A DNA stretch of 64,000 bases from Gammaproteobacteria bacterium (GTDB lineage: Bacteria > Pseudomonadota > Gammaproteobacteria > Pseudomonadales > Azotimanducaceae): contig JAUILI010000001.1 in assembly GCA_030433075.1 (NCBI GenBank), positions 1-64,000 of the forward strand, written 5' to 3'. A program made the translations under genes and the position numbers. Shown piece after piece: positions 51,078 through 59,331 of this stretch (the stretch's first letter is position 1; every line of letters begins with the position of its first letter). Under the pieces are notes generated by a model. It worked only from the letters and a program-made list of their open reading frames with translations, was not told the origin of the DNA and did not search any database.

Positions 51078-52126
51078 CGGCGACCGCCCTGAGCCTCGAC
51101 ACGCCACCGGGACGGGGGCGTGCCGAACCACTTCTGAAAGGCCCGGCTAAACGCCGCCGGGTCGGCGTAGCCCAGCCGCTCGCTGATCTGAGCAATGGAG
51201 TCGTCGGTTTGGCGAAGGTAAGCCTGGGCCCGCTCCCGGAGGATCTGCTCGAGCAGCTGCTGATAGCCCGTGCCCTCCTGGCGAAGGCGCCGGGCCAGGG
51301 TACGGGGTTCGAGCTCGAGCATGGCGGCCACCTCCTCCCTCCGGGGCGGCGGCAGGTAAGCCCAGAGCAAGCGCCGCACCCGCTCCCCCACCCCCACCGA
51401 CTCCCCCAGCTGACGGGCAAAGCGCCGCGCCAGGGCGTCGTAGCGCTTAAAGGGTAAGGGGGAAGCCAGGCGAGGAGCCTGATCCAGGGCCCGGGGGCCA
51501 AAGACCAGCTGGGCCTCCGCGGTGCCAAAGCGCAGGGGCGCGGGAAGGGGCCCAAGCTCCCCCAGGGGCGGGCCGGGCAAGCCGATTTCCTGGGGACGGC
51601 CCGCGGGGCCTAGCACATCCAAGATCACCCGAAGAATGGAAAAGAGATCCTTCCAAAGGCAGTAGTTCGCAAGCGCGCTGTCCCCCCCGGGCAAGATCGG
51701 TGGCTCGAACTGAACGACGGCCCCGGCGGGATAGGACAGCACGGTGATGCGGCAGTGCCCCCAGCTCAGCTCCGGGAGGGCGAGCAAGCGTTCCAACGCC
51801 ACCAGCAAGGTCGGCGCATGCTGCATGGCCAGGCCGAGCACGCCGTAGTGATTCACGCCGATGAGGGAGAAGGCCTGGATGATTTCCGCCGGGGCCCGGG
51901 GGGCTTGGCGCAGCATGGCCTGGAGCGCCGCAAGCTCCTGGGCGAGGGTGAGGGGAAAATCGGGATCCTCGGCGGCGCGCCGGGGCAAGCCCTGAGCTTC
52001 GAGGAAGCGGGCTGCGGCCTCATCGCTGATGCCCGCCATGCCCAGCTGCCCCATCAGCCCTGCAATGGTTCGAGGCGCCGCGGCAAGATCCCCTGCCGCC
52101 CGCACCCGCGCTTCCGGTGCCCGCAT
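51074..52126 (-). CDS. AraC-family transcriptional regulator
   Basis: 350-residue regulator with an N-terminal effector domain of the arabinose-binding-like type seen in OruR/ArgR-like AraC proteins (about residues 20-200) and a C-terminal two-helix-turn-helix domain with LELEPRTLARRLRQEG and ISERLGYADPAAFSRAFQKWFG. It is divergent from the flavin monooxygenase with a 116-base gap and is therefore its likely regulator. The ATG at 52126 is preferred over an upstream TTG. Confidence 0.9.
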   Translation of the reverse strand: MRAPEARVRAAGDLAAAPRTIAGLMGQLGMAGISDEAAARFLEAQGLPRRAAEDPDFPLTLAQELAALQAMLRQAPRAPAEIIQAFSLIGVNHYGVLGLAMQHAPTLLVALERLLALPELSWGHCRITVLSYPAGAVVQFEPPILPGGDSALANYCLWKDLFSILRVILDVLGPAGRPQEIGLPGPPLGELGPLPAPLRFGTAEAQLVFGPRALDQAPRLASPLPFKRYDALARRFARQLGESVGVGERVRRLLWAYLPPPRREEVAAMLELEPRTLARRLRQEGTGYQQLLEQILRERAQAYLRQTDDSIAQISERLGYADPAAFSRAFQKWFGTPPSRWRVEAQGGRR

Positions 52127-52242
52127 AATCAAACTCTGCCGGTCTACTATTGTCCTAAATTATCAAGTCAATGACCCCGCAGGCAATGGCACCCTCGCCC
52201 CGTTCGTCGCAAGCTTGGAACATTGGTGATGGAGGAACCCTC

Positions 52243-53775
52243 ATGTCTGCAGCAAATCAACTCTCTAGCCCGGCCTCGGAAGCGGAACATTTCGACGTCC
52301 TCATCGTGGGCGCGGGCATCTCCGGCGTCGGCGGTGCGGTCCATCTTCAGCAGCAGTGCCCGGACAAGCGCTTCGTGGTGCTGGAAACGCAAGGCAGCTT
52401 CGGCGGCACCTGGCTCACCCACAAGTACCCGGGGATCCGCTCCGACAGCGATCTCTACACCTTCGGCTATCGCTTCAAGCCCTGGTCCGGCAAGCCCATC
52501 GCCACCGCGGAGGCCATCCGGGAATACATGGGGGAGGTTATCGAAGAGCACAACCTCGCGCCCCACATCCGCTACCACCATCGGGTGGAAACGGCACGCT
52601 GGGACAGCGACAGCGCCCTTTGGACCCTCGAAGTGCGAAACGGCGTCGACGGTAGCCTCAAGACCTTCACGGGCCGCTTCCTATGGATGTGCCAGGGCTA
52701 CTACCGCCACAGCAAGGGCTATACCCCCGAATGGCCCGGGATGGAAAGCTTTAAGGGCGACATCATCCACCCCCAGGAGTGGAAGGAAGACTACGACTAT
52801 ACGGGTAAGCGTGTGGTGGTCATCGGCTCCGGGGCCACGGCGGCCACGGTGGTGCCCGCCATGGCGGACAAGGCGGCCCATGTCACCATGCTCCAGCGCT
52901 CCCCCACCTACTTTGCCCCGGGGGAGAACCGCAACGAGCTTGCAGACTCGCTCCGGGAGCTCGAAATCCCGGAGGAGTGGGTGCACGAGATCGTCCGGCG
53001 TCGGATCCTGAAGGATGGGCAGGAGATTGCCCGCCGCTCCTTTGAGGAGCCCGAGGCCCTCCGTGACGAACTCATCGGCGCCGCAAAGGCCTACCTCGGT
53101 CCCGACTACGAGGTGGATAAGCATTTCAATCCGAGCTATCGCCCTTGGCGCCAGCGCCTGGCCTTCATCCCCGATGGAGACCTATTCAAGGGCATTGCCG
53201 AAGGCAAGGCCTCGGTGGTTACCGATGAAATAGACTGCTTTACGGAAAACGGCATCAAAACCCGTTCCGGCGAGGTCATCGAAGCGGATCTCATCCTCAC
53301 GGCCACGGGCTTTAACCTGTGCATCCTTGGAGACATCGACTTCACCATCGACGGCGAGCCCCTGCGCTTCGAGGACAGCTATACCTGGCTCGGCATGCTC
53401 TACTCGAATGTGCCCAACATGTGCTGGGTGTTCGGGTACCTGCGCACGAGCTGGACCATGCGCTCCGATTTGATCGGCGATTTCGTCTGCCGGCTTCTGA
53501 AGCATATGGACGAGACGGGAGTTCAGATCGTCACCCCCACCCTTCGGGACGAGGACAAAGCCGCACCGCCGGCGCCCTTTGTGGATCCGGAAAACTTCAA
53601 CGCCGGCTATCTACTACGCAGCATGGATCAGCTGCCCAAGCAGGGCCCCACCCTGCCCTGGCAGTTCCCCCAGGACTACTACCGGGAACGGGAGCTGATC
53701 CCCGCGGCCAAGCTTGACGACGACACCCTCGTCTACCGCCACGCCAAGGCCGCGGTGAAAACCGCCGCGGGCTAA
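52243..53775 (+). CDS. Flavin-containing/Baeyer-Villiger-type monooxygenase
   Basis: 510-residue FAD/NADPH monooxygenase. FAD-binding GAGISG (about 23-28), Baeyer-Villiger fingerprint F-x-G-x3-H-x3-W (Phe 170 to Trp 180), NADP-binding IGSGATAATVVPAMA, and LTATGFN near the C-terminus. Resembles EthA-like ketone monooxygenases. GGAGGAA precedes the ATG at 52243. Would oxidise ketones to esters; a linked hydrolase is at 14.9 kb but not adjacent. Confidence 0.92.
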   Translation: MSAANQLSSPASEAEHFDVLIVGAGISGVGGAVHLQQQCPDKRFVVLETQGSFGGTWLTHKYPGIRSDSDLYTFGYRFKPWSGKPIATAEAIREYMGEVIEEHNLAPHIRYHHRVETARWDSDSALWTLEVRNGVDGSLKTFTGRFLWMCQGYYRHSKGYTPEWPGMESFKGDIIHPQEWKEDYDYTGKRVVVIGSGATAATVVPAMADKAAHVTMLQRSPTYFAPGENRNELADSLRELEIPEEWVHEIVRRRILKDGQEIARRSFEEPEALRDELIGAAKAYLGPDYEVDKHFNPSYRPWRQRLAFIPDGDLFKGIAEGKASVVTDEIDCFTENGIKTRSGEVIEADLILTATGFNLCILGDIDFTIDGEPLRFEDSYTWLGMLYSNVPNMCWVFGYLRTSWTMRSDLIGDFVCRLLKHMDETGVQIVTPTLRDEDKAAPPAPFVDPENFNAGYLLRSMDQLPKQGPTLPWQFPQDYYRERELIPAAKLDDDTLVYRHAKAAVKTAAG

Positions 53776-54452
53776 CCCTTCCGGCGGGGGATCCCCTCCG
53801 CCTTATCGAAGAACAGCACCTCGTCCACGGGACGCCGCGGCGGCGTCCCGTACCTTCCTTCGGGCCAGCCAATGGGAATGAGCGCGCAGCTCGGGGTTTC
53901 CGGCGACAGGCCCAGGTAGGCGTCGATCTCTTCTCCGTGAGCCCGGTGCGTGGTGGTGAGGCTCGCCCCCAGCCCCACGGCCCGGCAGGCCAGCAAGACG
54001 TTCTGAATGCAGGGGTACAGGGCTTGGTACTGGGGCTCGTTGCGACGGGTCCAGCCCGCCACGAAGAGATGCACCGGGGCTTCCGCGAGGTGTTCTGCCA
54101 GGTGGATTGCCGCACGCATGTTGCGGCGCTTGCGCTCCGGATAGGCCGGGTCCTTCGCCGCTTCCACCGCCGGGGCAATGTAGGGAAAGAAGGCCGCCTG
54201 GTAGCGCTCGGCGATAAAGGCCCGGCGCTCCGGATCGGTGACCGCCACAAAGAACCAGGGTTGGCGGTTGCCGCCGCTCGGCGCAAAGGTCCCCGCTTCG
54301 CAGATTTTGCGAATGAGGGACCGGGGCACGGGATCGGGCTTCAGGCGCCGGATTGCTCGGGTGGTGCGGATCCCCTCCAGAAGGGGGAGTTCCTCACCGA
54401 GGGCCGCTACGGCCGCATCGTCTAGGGCGCTGAGATCGGGCGCGTCGCTCAT
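53772..54452 (-). CDS. Nitroreductase-family protein
   Basis: FMN-dependent oxidoreductase of the nitroreductase fold, 226 residues. RTTRAIRRLKPDPVPRSL, APSGGNRQPWFFVAV and CIQNVLLACRAVGLGASLTT are family signatures. The ATG chosen (MSDAPD) follows GGAGAGGA. It could provide the dehydro-F420 reductase activity missing from stand-alone CofE, but sequence alone does not show this; it may equally act with the adjacent monooxygenase. Stops interlock with the monooxygenase gene (CTAA). Confidence 0.87.
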   Translation of the reverse strand: MSDAPDLSALDDAAVAALGEELPLLEGIRTTRAIRRLKPDPVPRSLIRKICEAGTFAPSGGNRQPWFFVAVTDPERRAFIAERYQAAFFPYIAPAVEAAKDPAYPERKRRNMRAAIHLAEHLAEAPVHLFVAGWTRRNEPQYQALYPCIQNVLLACRAVGLGASLTTTHRAHGEEIDAYLGLSPETPSCALIPIGWPEGRYGTPPRRPVDEVLFFDKAEGIPRRKG

Positions 54453-54483
54453 GGTCCTCTCCACCAAAAAGAGGCCATTGTGC

Positions 54484-54536
54484 CGCGCTCGCTAGGCGAG
54501 CGCGACGGCTTGGCGCCAAGCCGGCACCCTCGGCTT
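54484..54536. repeat. Cluster of perfect dyads between two minus-strand genes
   Basis: CGCGCTCGC/GCGAGCGCG (54484-54492 with 54496-54504, loop TAG) lies beside an 18-base perfect palindrome CGGCTTGGCGCCAAGCCG (54506-54523), which in turn overlaps a third stem AAGCCG/CGGCTT (54518-54523 with 54531-54536). Could be an attenuator, transcript-stabilising structure or terminator for the small gene upstream. Confidence 0.7.
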
Positions 54537-54739
54537 TAGGCCGCGACCTCTGCTGCGCAGTCGTCGTTGGCGGCCACCGGCGTTACCGCAGGGGCCGGCG
54601 CTTCCGGGGCCTTCGCCACGGGGACGACCTCAGCGTAGCGCCAGGACGCCACGGGATAGGCAAGCTCGGGCAGAAGCCCAGCGGACAGCAGCATGGGCTG
54701 GTTAAGGTAGAGTTCAGCAAAGCGCTTCAGCAATGACAT
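54536..54739 (-). CDS. Small protein of unknown function
   Basis: 67-residue protein that I do not recognise. N-terminal half is mildly hydrophobic and contains Leu- and Tyr-rich MSLLKRFAELYLNQPMLL, C-terminal half is Ala- and Pro-rich (APEAPAPAVTPVAANDDC). GGAG lies about nine bases before the ATG and a promoter-like sequence lies upstream, so it is probably a real gene. It is flanked by dacB upstream and the dyad cluster downstream. Confidence 0.5.
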   Translation of the reverse strand: MSLLKRFAELYLNQPMLLSAGLLPELAYPVASWRYAEVVPVAKAPEAPAPAVTPVAANDDCAAEVAA

Positions 54740-54777
54740 GGGGGATTACTCCGAAGTGGGGGTTCGGGACGCGCGCG

Positions 54778-54805
54778 ACCATACTCTTTTTATTTCCCGT
54801 GGCAA
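54778..54805 (-). promoter_or_regulatory. Candidate sigma70-type promoter for the small gene
   Basis: On the minus strand TTGCCA (54805-54800), a 16-base spacer that is A-rich, and TATGGT (54783-54778) resemble -35 and -10 elements, about 40 bases from the start codon of the small protein gene. Confidence 0.35.
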
Positions 54806-54835
54806 GGAGAAGTTGACGAACGGTCAGAAATCCCC

Positions 54836-56410
54836 CTAATCCGCCCAAAGCGCCTGGAGTACGGCCTCCTGAAGGGAGGGCCCGAGGCCTCGCTCCGCCT
54901 CCTCCGCTTCCAACATCAGCACCACCGCAAGGCGCCGCCCCTGGCGGGTTCGCAAAACCCCTGCGACATTCGACACGCCGGCGAGGGTGCCCGTCTTCAG
55001 GTGCGCCTGCGCCGCGAGGGGCGTGTCCTCGAAACGACTCCGGAGCGTGCCGTCCACCCCGGCAATGGGCAGGGCGTGCAAAAACTCTGGCATGCGCGGG
55101 GATTGCCAAAGAAGGCGGAGCACGGCGCCCAGCTGCGCCGGGCGCAGCCGGTCCTCCCGGGCTAGACCGGCGGGATGGGTAAGCACCGCATCGCCAAGAT
55201 CGACGCCTTCGGCCGCGTAGATATCCTGGAGGGCTCCCCACCCGGCCCCTTCCGTACCCGACCCCTCATACACCCGGCCCAGGGTGAGGAGGAGCTGAGT
55301 GGTCATCACGTTGTTGCTGTACTTCCCCAGCCGCCAAACAATTTCATCAAGGGGTGGGGATGGCTGGCGCAGCAGGCGCGCCGCGGGCGCGGGGGTTTGC
55401 TCGGCCGCGCGGGGTGGAAGCCGATCAAAAGCATCCGCTTCGGCCCGGGCCTCCGCCGCAAGCGCGCCGGGCATCACGGACCCCTCCCACCGTCCCCCGA
55501 GCGCTTCGAAGAGCACGCGAAAGCGATCCCCGAGGTAGCGCTCTGGCGTGAGCACGCTGCGGGTGAGCGCATAGCGCTGGCAGCCCGAGGGGAAGGTGCC
55601 CTCGAGGCGCAGGGCATCGCGAGCGGAGCCCAGCACGTTGATGGCCACCCCACGCTGATAACCTCGGCAGGGCCCAGGCACGAGCTTTATGCGGTTTTCG
55701 ATGCGGAGGGAAGGCAGCAGCGGGGACACCTGCGCTTCCACGGCGCTGGCCCCGGGGCGAAGGGCGACGGTAGCGGCGGTGAAGTTGGGCAGGAGGGCGT
55801 GGGCGGGCAGGTTGTAGAGCCGATCTCCCTGCCCGTCGAAGGCGTCCCGGGGCCGGTTCGTGGGAGACAGGGCGCTCCCGTCCACCCGCAGGGCCCCCTC
55901 GATTCGGGACACCCCGGCACTGCGAAGCGCCGACACAAAGCGATAGAGCGCTTCGTCATTGAAGAAGGGATCGCCCTCGCCCCACAGCAAAAGATCCCCC
56001 TGCAGCACCCCGTCCCGTAGCGGTCCTTCCGCCCAGGCCTCCGTGTGCCAGCGGAACGCCGGGCCCAGGGAAAGCAGGGCCGCACCCATGGGGAGGAGCT
56101 TCACAAGGGACGCTGGGGGGCGCGGCCGCTCCGCCGCCTCCGCGGTCAGCAGCTCGTCCCGGTCAAGATCGAGTACCCAAAGGGACGCGCTGTCCTCGGG
56201 CAGGCGCAGGCTTTTCAGGGCCCGCCGAAGCGCCTCGACCCCCGGAGCCGAGGCAGAAGGCACTTCTGAAGGCGCAGCCCCTTGAAATTCTTCGGCGAAG
56301 GCGCCACTTCCTAGGGAACTTAGGAGCGCAAGGAACGTCCCTAGGAGGCGCCACCTCCACCGCCCCGGGCGGCAGGGAGCCATGCTAGACTTTCGTTCCC
56401 GAACGGTCAT
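54836..56410 (-). CDS. dacB: D-alanyl-D-alanine carboxypeptidase/endopeptidase (PBP4, DacB-like)
   Basis: Periplasmic class C penicillin-binding protein of 524 residues. Serine nucleophile motif SLVK in PPASLVKLL, SNN in KYSNNVMTTQL and KTG in AHLKTGTLAGVSNVAG are all present, with the long insert domain between SxxK and SxN typical of PBP4. An N-terminal signal (RWRLLGTFLALLSSLGSGA) follows a basic region. The ATG at 56410 has GGAAGGAG upstream; a second ATG lies 27 bases in. Confidence 0.92.
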   Translation of the reverse strand: MTVRERKSSMAPCRPGRWRWRLLGTFLALLSSLGSGAFAEEFQGAAPSEVPSASAPGVEALRRALKSLRLPEDSASLWVLDLDRDELLTAEAAERPRPPASLVKLLPMGAALLSLGPAFRWHTEAWAEGPLRDGVLQGDLLLWGEGDPFFNDEALYRFVSALRSAGVSRIEGALRVDGSALSPTNRPRDAFDGQGDRLYNLPAHALLPNFTAATVALRPGASAVEAQVSPLLPSLRIENRIKLVPGPCRGYQRGVAINVLGSARDALRLEGTFPSGCQRYALTRSVLTPERYLGDRFRVLFEALGGRWEGSVMPGALAAEARAEADAFDRLPPRAAEQTPAPAARLLRQPSPPLDEIVWRLGKYSNNVMTTQLLLTLGRVYEGSGTEGAGWGALQDIYAAEGVDLGDAVLTHPAGLAREDRLRPAQLGAVLRLLWQSPRMPEFLHALPIAGVDGTLRSRFEDTPLAAQAHLKTGTLAGVSNVAGVLRTRQGRRLAVVLMLEAEEAERGLGPSLQEAVLQALWAD

Positions 56411-56560
56411 CGTTCGATGCTCCTTCCATCTTCGCAGGGCGCTCCGGCGCCCCGCATCCGCGCCCCCGAGGCGCACGGCAAACGAACACGGGGCCCCCGC
56501 GTCACTTCGCCCCCCATCCCATGGGTAGCCACCGGAAGCGGCGCCCCCTAAGGAGTGATC

Positions 56561-58264
56561 ATGGCACGGCAAGCGCCCTCCCTGCTGAGCGCCCTTCGCC
56601 TCGTTCTAGGCGGCGAGACCGCCTTTTTTAACATGGCGATCCTCTTTGGCGTGGTGCTCAGCGCCCTGACCCTCGGCGTGCCCGTGGCGGTGCAGCTGCT
56701 CATCGATTCCATTGCCAATCTCGGCGCCCTCCAGCCCGTTTTGATTCTGTCCTGCGTCCTCTTTGCCGTGCTGCTCACCGCCGGCGCCCTGGTCGCCTTG
56801 CAGAACTTTGTGCTGGAGCGCTTCGAGCGCCGCTTCTATGCGCGCACGGCGCAGGAAATCACCCTGCGGACCCGCTACGCAGACACGGAGGCCCTGGAAG
56901 CTAGCCACCGGGAAGATCTCTACAACCGCTTTTTCGAGATCGACACCATCAAGAGCCAGGTCCCCGTGCTGCTCACCACGGGGCTAAACCTCGTGCTTCA
57001 GGCCCTCGTGGGCTATGTGGTGGTGGCCTTCTATCACCCCTACTTCCTCATTGTCGGCGTGGTCCACGCTGCCCTCATCTACCTGATTTGGCGAAGCACC
57101 GATGCGGGCGCCGTCCGTGGCGTGAAGGGCCTTTCCAATACGAAGTACCGCATGGGCGCGTGGCTCGAGTCCCTCGCCCTGCGCCACCGGCTCTTTAAGT
57201 CCGAGCGAGGCCTGGGCTGGGCCGCGGCCCGCACCAACGCCCTCACGGAGGACTACCTCGCCGCTCATCGGGAGCACTTTCGCTACAGCTTCACCCAGGT
57301 GCTCGCCTACCAATTCCTCATGGCGGCGGGCAGCGCCCTGCTTCTCGGCATTGGGGGCTGGCTGGTGGTCCGGGGCCAGCTCACCGTGGGCCAGCTGGTG
57401 GCTGCGGAGCTCATCCTCGGCACGATTTTTTTGAACATGGGCGGCTTCGCCACCGTGCTGGAGGGGTGGTACAGCTTACGCCCGGCCGTGGAGAAGCTTG
57501 CCCAGCTTTACCTGCTGCCCCCCGAGGAGCCCCACGGAATCGACGAGGGCGAGGTCCCGGACTGGCGCCCCTCCCTAACCTTTGAGGGGGCAAAGCTTCA
57601 GCATCGCCACCGCACTCTGACCCTGTCGGCCCATTTCCCCGAGGGCAGCGCCACCCTCGTGGCCCCCGAAACGGTGAGCGTAACCGAAGCGTTCTGCGCC
57701 GGCGCCACGGAGCTGCAGCTTCCTACCGGGGGTACGCTACGCTTTGGTGACGTTGACGGGGAACGCCTCCCCTCGAGCACGCTTCGAGACGACGTCCTCG
57801 TGGTCAGCGATACGCTCCTCTTAGCCTGCTCCATCGCGGACTTCCTGCGCATTGGGAACCCTGCCCTCCCCCGCAGCGAAATGATGAAGGCCCTCACCGT
57901 GGTGGGCCTGGCGGAGATCGTGGAGGGGCTACCGGAGGGGCTCGATACGGCGCTGACGCCCAGCGGCGGGCCCTTCACCACCAGTGAGGCGCTCCGCCTC
58001 AAGATCGCCCGAGCGCTTGCTTACGATCCGAAGATCCTCATTCTGACGCCCACCTGCGATCTGCTCCGGGTGGAGCGCCGCCGGGCCATTCTGAGGGCCT
58101 TTCAGGAACGGGGCCGCACGCTCATCGTGCTTTCCAACCGCCTAGACCTCGAGGGCTTTGACCATTACCTGCGCCTTGGGGACGGCTACGGCCAGCGCTA
58201 CGACACTCTGGAAGCCCTGCTCGATGCCGAGCACGCCGCTCACCCCGCTGGAGCCCTGCTATGA
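56561..58264 (+). CDS. ABC exporter-like protein with degenerate (ATPase-dead) nucleotide-binding domain
   Basis: 567-residue protein. About six membrane segments (roughly residues 20-310) look intact. The C-terminal domain keeps the ABC fold but has lost the motifs: Walker A is APETVSVTE (about 368-376, no Gly-Lys), Q-loop Gln is replaced in VVSDTLLL, the signature is PFTTSEALRL, Walker B ends ILILTPTCD (no Asp-Glu), and the H-loop has LSNRL without His. The frame is long and codon use matches its neighbours, so it is not a pseudogene. ATG has AAGGAG upstream. It overlaps the HlyD-like gene by four bases. ATP hydrolysis is not expected. Confidence 0.88.
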   Translation: MARQAPSLLSALRLVLGGETAFFNMAILFGVVLSALTLGVPVAVQLLIDSIANLGALQPVLILSCVLFAVLLTAGALVALQNFVLERFERRFYARTAQEITLRTRYADTEALEASHREDLYNRFFEIDTIKSQVPVLLTTGLNLVLQALVGYVVVAFYHPYFLIVGVVHAALIYLIWRSTDAGAVRGVKGLSNTKYRMGAWLESLALRHRLFKSERGLGWAAARTNALTEDYLAAHREHFRYSFTQVLAYQFLMAAGSALLLGIGGWLVVRGQLTVGQLVAAELILGTIFLNMGGFATVLEGWYSLRPAVEKLAQLYLLPPEEPHGIDEGEVPDWRPSLTFEGAKLQHRHRTLTLSAHFPEGSATLVAPETVSVTEAFCAGATELQLPTGGTLRFGDVDGERLPSSTLRDDVLVVSDTLLLACSIADFLRIGNPALPRSEMMKALTVVGLAEIVEGLPEGLDTALTPSGGPFTTSEALRLKIARALAYDPKILILTPTCDLLRVERRRAILRAFQERGRTLIVLSNRLDLEGFDHYLRLGDGYGQRYDTLEALLDAEHAAHPAGALL

Positions 58265-59331
58265 AGCGCAATGCCCAAACGGAAACCCTGAGCGGCGCTC
58301 CCCTGGAGCGCTTTGTCGCCCCGGCCCATCGGGAAGCCTTCACGGCGCTTGCCAGCCAGCGGTTACCGGGGGTACTGAAAACGCTGCGGCTCCTGATCCT
58401 CGGGGCTCTCCTGCTCATCGTCGTATTCCTGGCCTACACCCCCTGGGTGCAAAACGCCGCCGGGGACGGCCGGGTCACCACCCTGAACCCCGCGGAGCGC
58501 AGCCAAACCCTGACCAGCCTCGCCTCCGGGCGCCTCGCCCGCTGGCACGTCCGGGACGGCAGCTACGTCACCCAGGGCGACCCCATCGTGGATATCGTCG
58601 ATATCGATCCCCAGCTCGTGGAGCGCCTTACGGCGGAGCAGCGCGCAGTGCAGGCGGCCTTCGAAGCGGCCCAGGAGGCCACGCGCACGGCGCGCCTGAA
58701 TTTGGAGCGGCAGCGGCGCCTGCTGGAGCAGGGCCTTACCTCCCAGGTCGCTTTTGAGCGCGCACAAATTCGCGTCAACGAACTGAGCGCGAAGGAAAGC
58801 GAAGCGGAGGCCGCGCTGAACCAGGCTCGGGTGGCCGTGACCCGACAAACCACTCAGCAGGTCGTCGCGCCCCGGGATGGCACCATCCTCGGCATTCGCG
58901 CCGGGGACATGGGTACGCTCGTGCGGGCGGGCGACGTGATCGCCGAGTTCGTTCCTAAGGTCGCCAATCCCGCCGTTGAACTCTACATTTCCGGCCTCGA
59001 CGCCTCCCTTGTGACCCCCGGGCGGAAGGCCCGGGTGATGTTCGAGGGCTGGCCCGCGGTGCAGTTTGGGGGCTGGCCCGAGGTTGCCGTGGGCACCTTT
59101 GGCGCCGTGGTGAGCACGGTCGACCCCGTGGTCTCCCCCAACGGCCGCTTCCGCGTGCTTCTGGTCCCGGACCCCGACGATGCCCCCTGGCCCTCCAACG
59201 CCTACCTGCGCTTCGGCGCCCAGGCCCGGGGCTGGATTTTGCTCGATACGGTGTCCGTGGGGTACGAACTGTGGCGCCGGCTCAACGGCTTCCCCCCGGA
59301 AAACAGCGCCGGGGCCACGCCCCGTGCTTAG
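58261..59331 (+). CDS. HlyD-family periplasmic adaptor
   Basis: 356-residue membrane fusion protein. One membrane segment (LLILGALLLIVVFLAY, about residues 43-60) is followed by the lipoyl half RLARWHVRDGSYVTQGDPIVDI, a helical hairpin, and the second half QQVVAPRDGTILGIRAGDMG. It would link the preceding inner-membrane protein with an outer-membrane channel. It overlaps both neighbours (ATGA with the ABC-like gene, eight bases with the TolC-like gene). Confidence 0.9.
   Translation: MKRNAQTETLSGAPLERFVAPAHREAFTALASQRLPGVLKTLRLLILGALLLIVVFLAYTPWVQNAAGDGRVTTLNPAERSQTLTSLASGRLARWHVRDGSYVTQGDPIVDIVDIDPQLVERLTAEQRAVQAAFEAAQEATRTARLNLERQRRLLEQGLTSQVAFERAQIRVNELSAKESEAEAALNQARVAVTRQTTQQVVAPRDGTILGIRAGDMGTLVRAGDVIAEFVPKVANPAVELYISGLDASLVTPGRKARVMFEGWPAVQFGGWPEVAVGTFGAVVSTVDPVVSPNGRFRVLLVPDPDDAPWPSNAYLRFGAQARGWILLDTVSVGYELWRRLNGFPPENSAGATPRA

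Noticed and set aside
56394-56416. CGTTC/GAACG half-sites around the dacB start, possible LexA-like site
   Set aside because: Spacing fits neither the E. coli LexA box nor the Gram-positive one, and the site overlaps the start codon of a cell-wall gene with no DNA-damage link.
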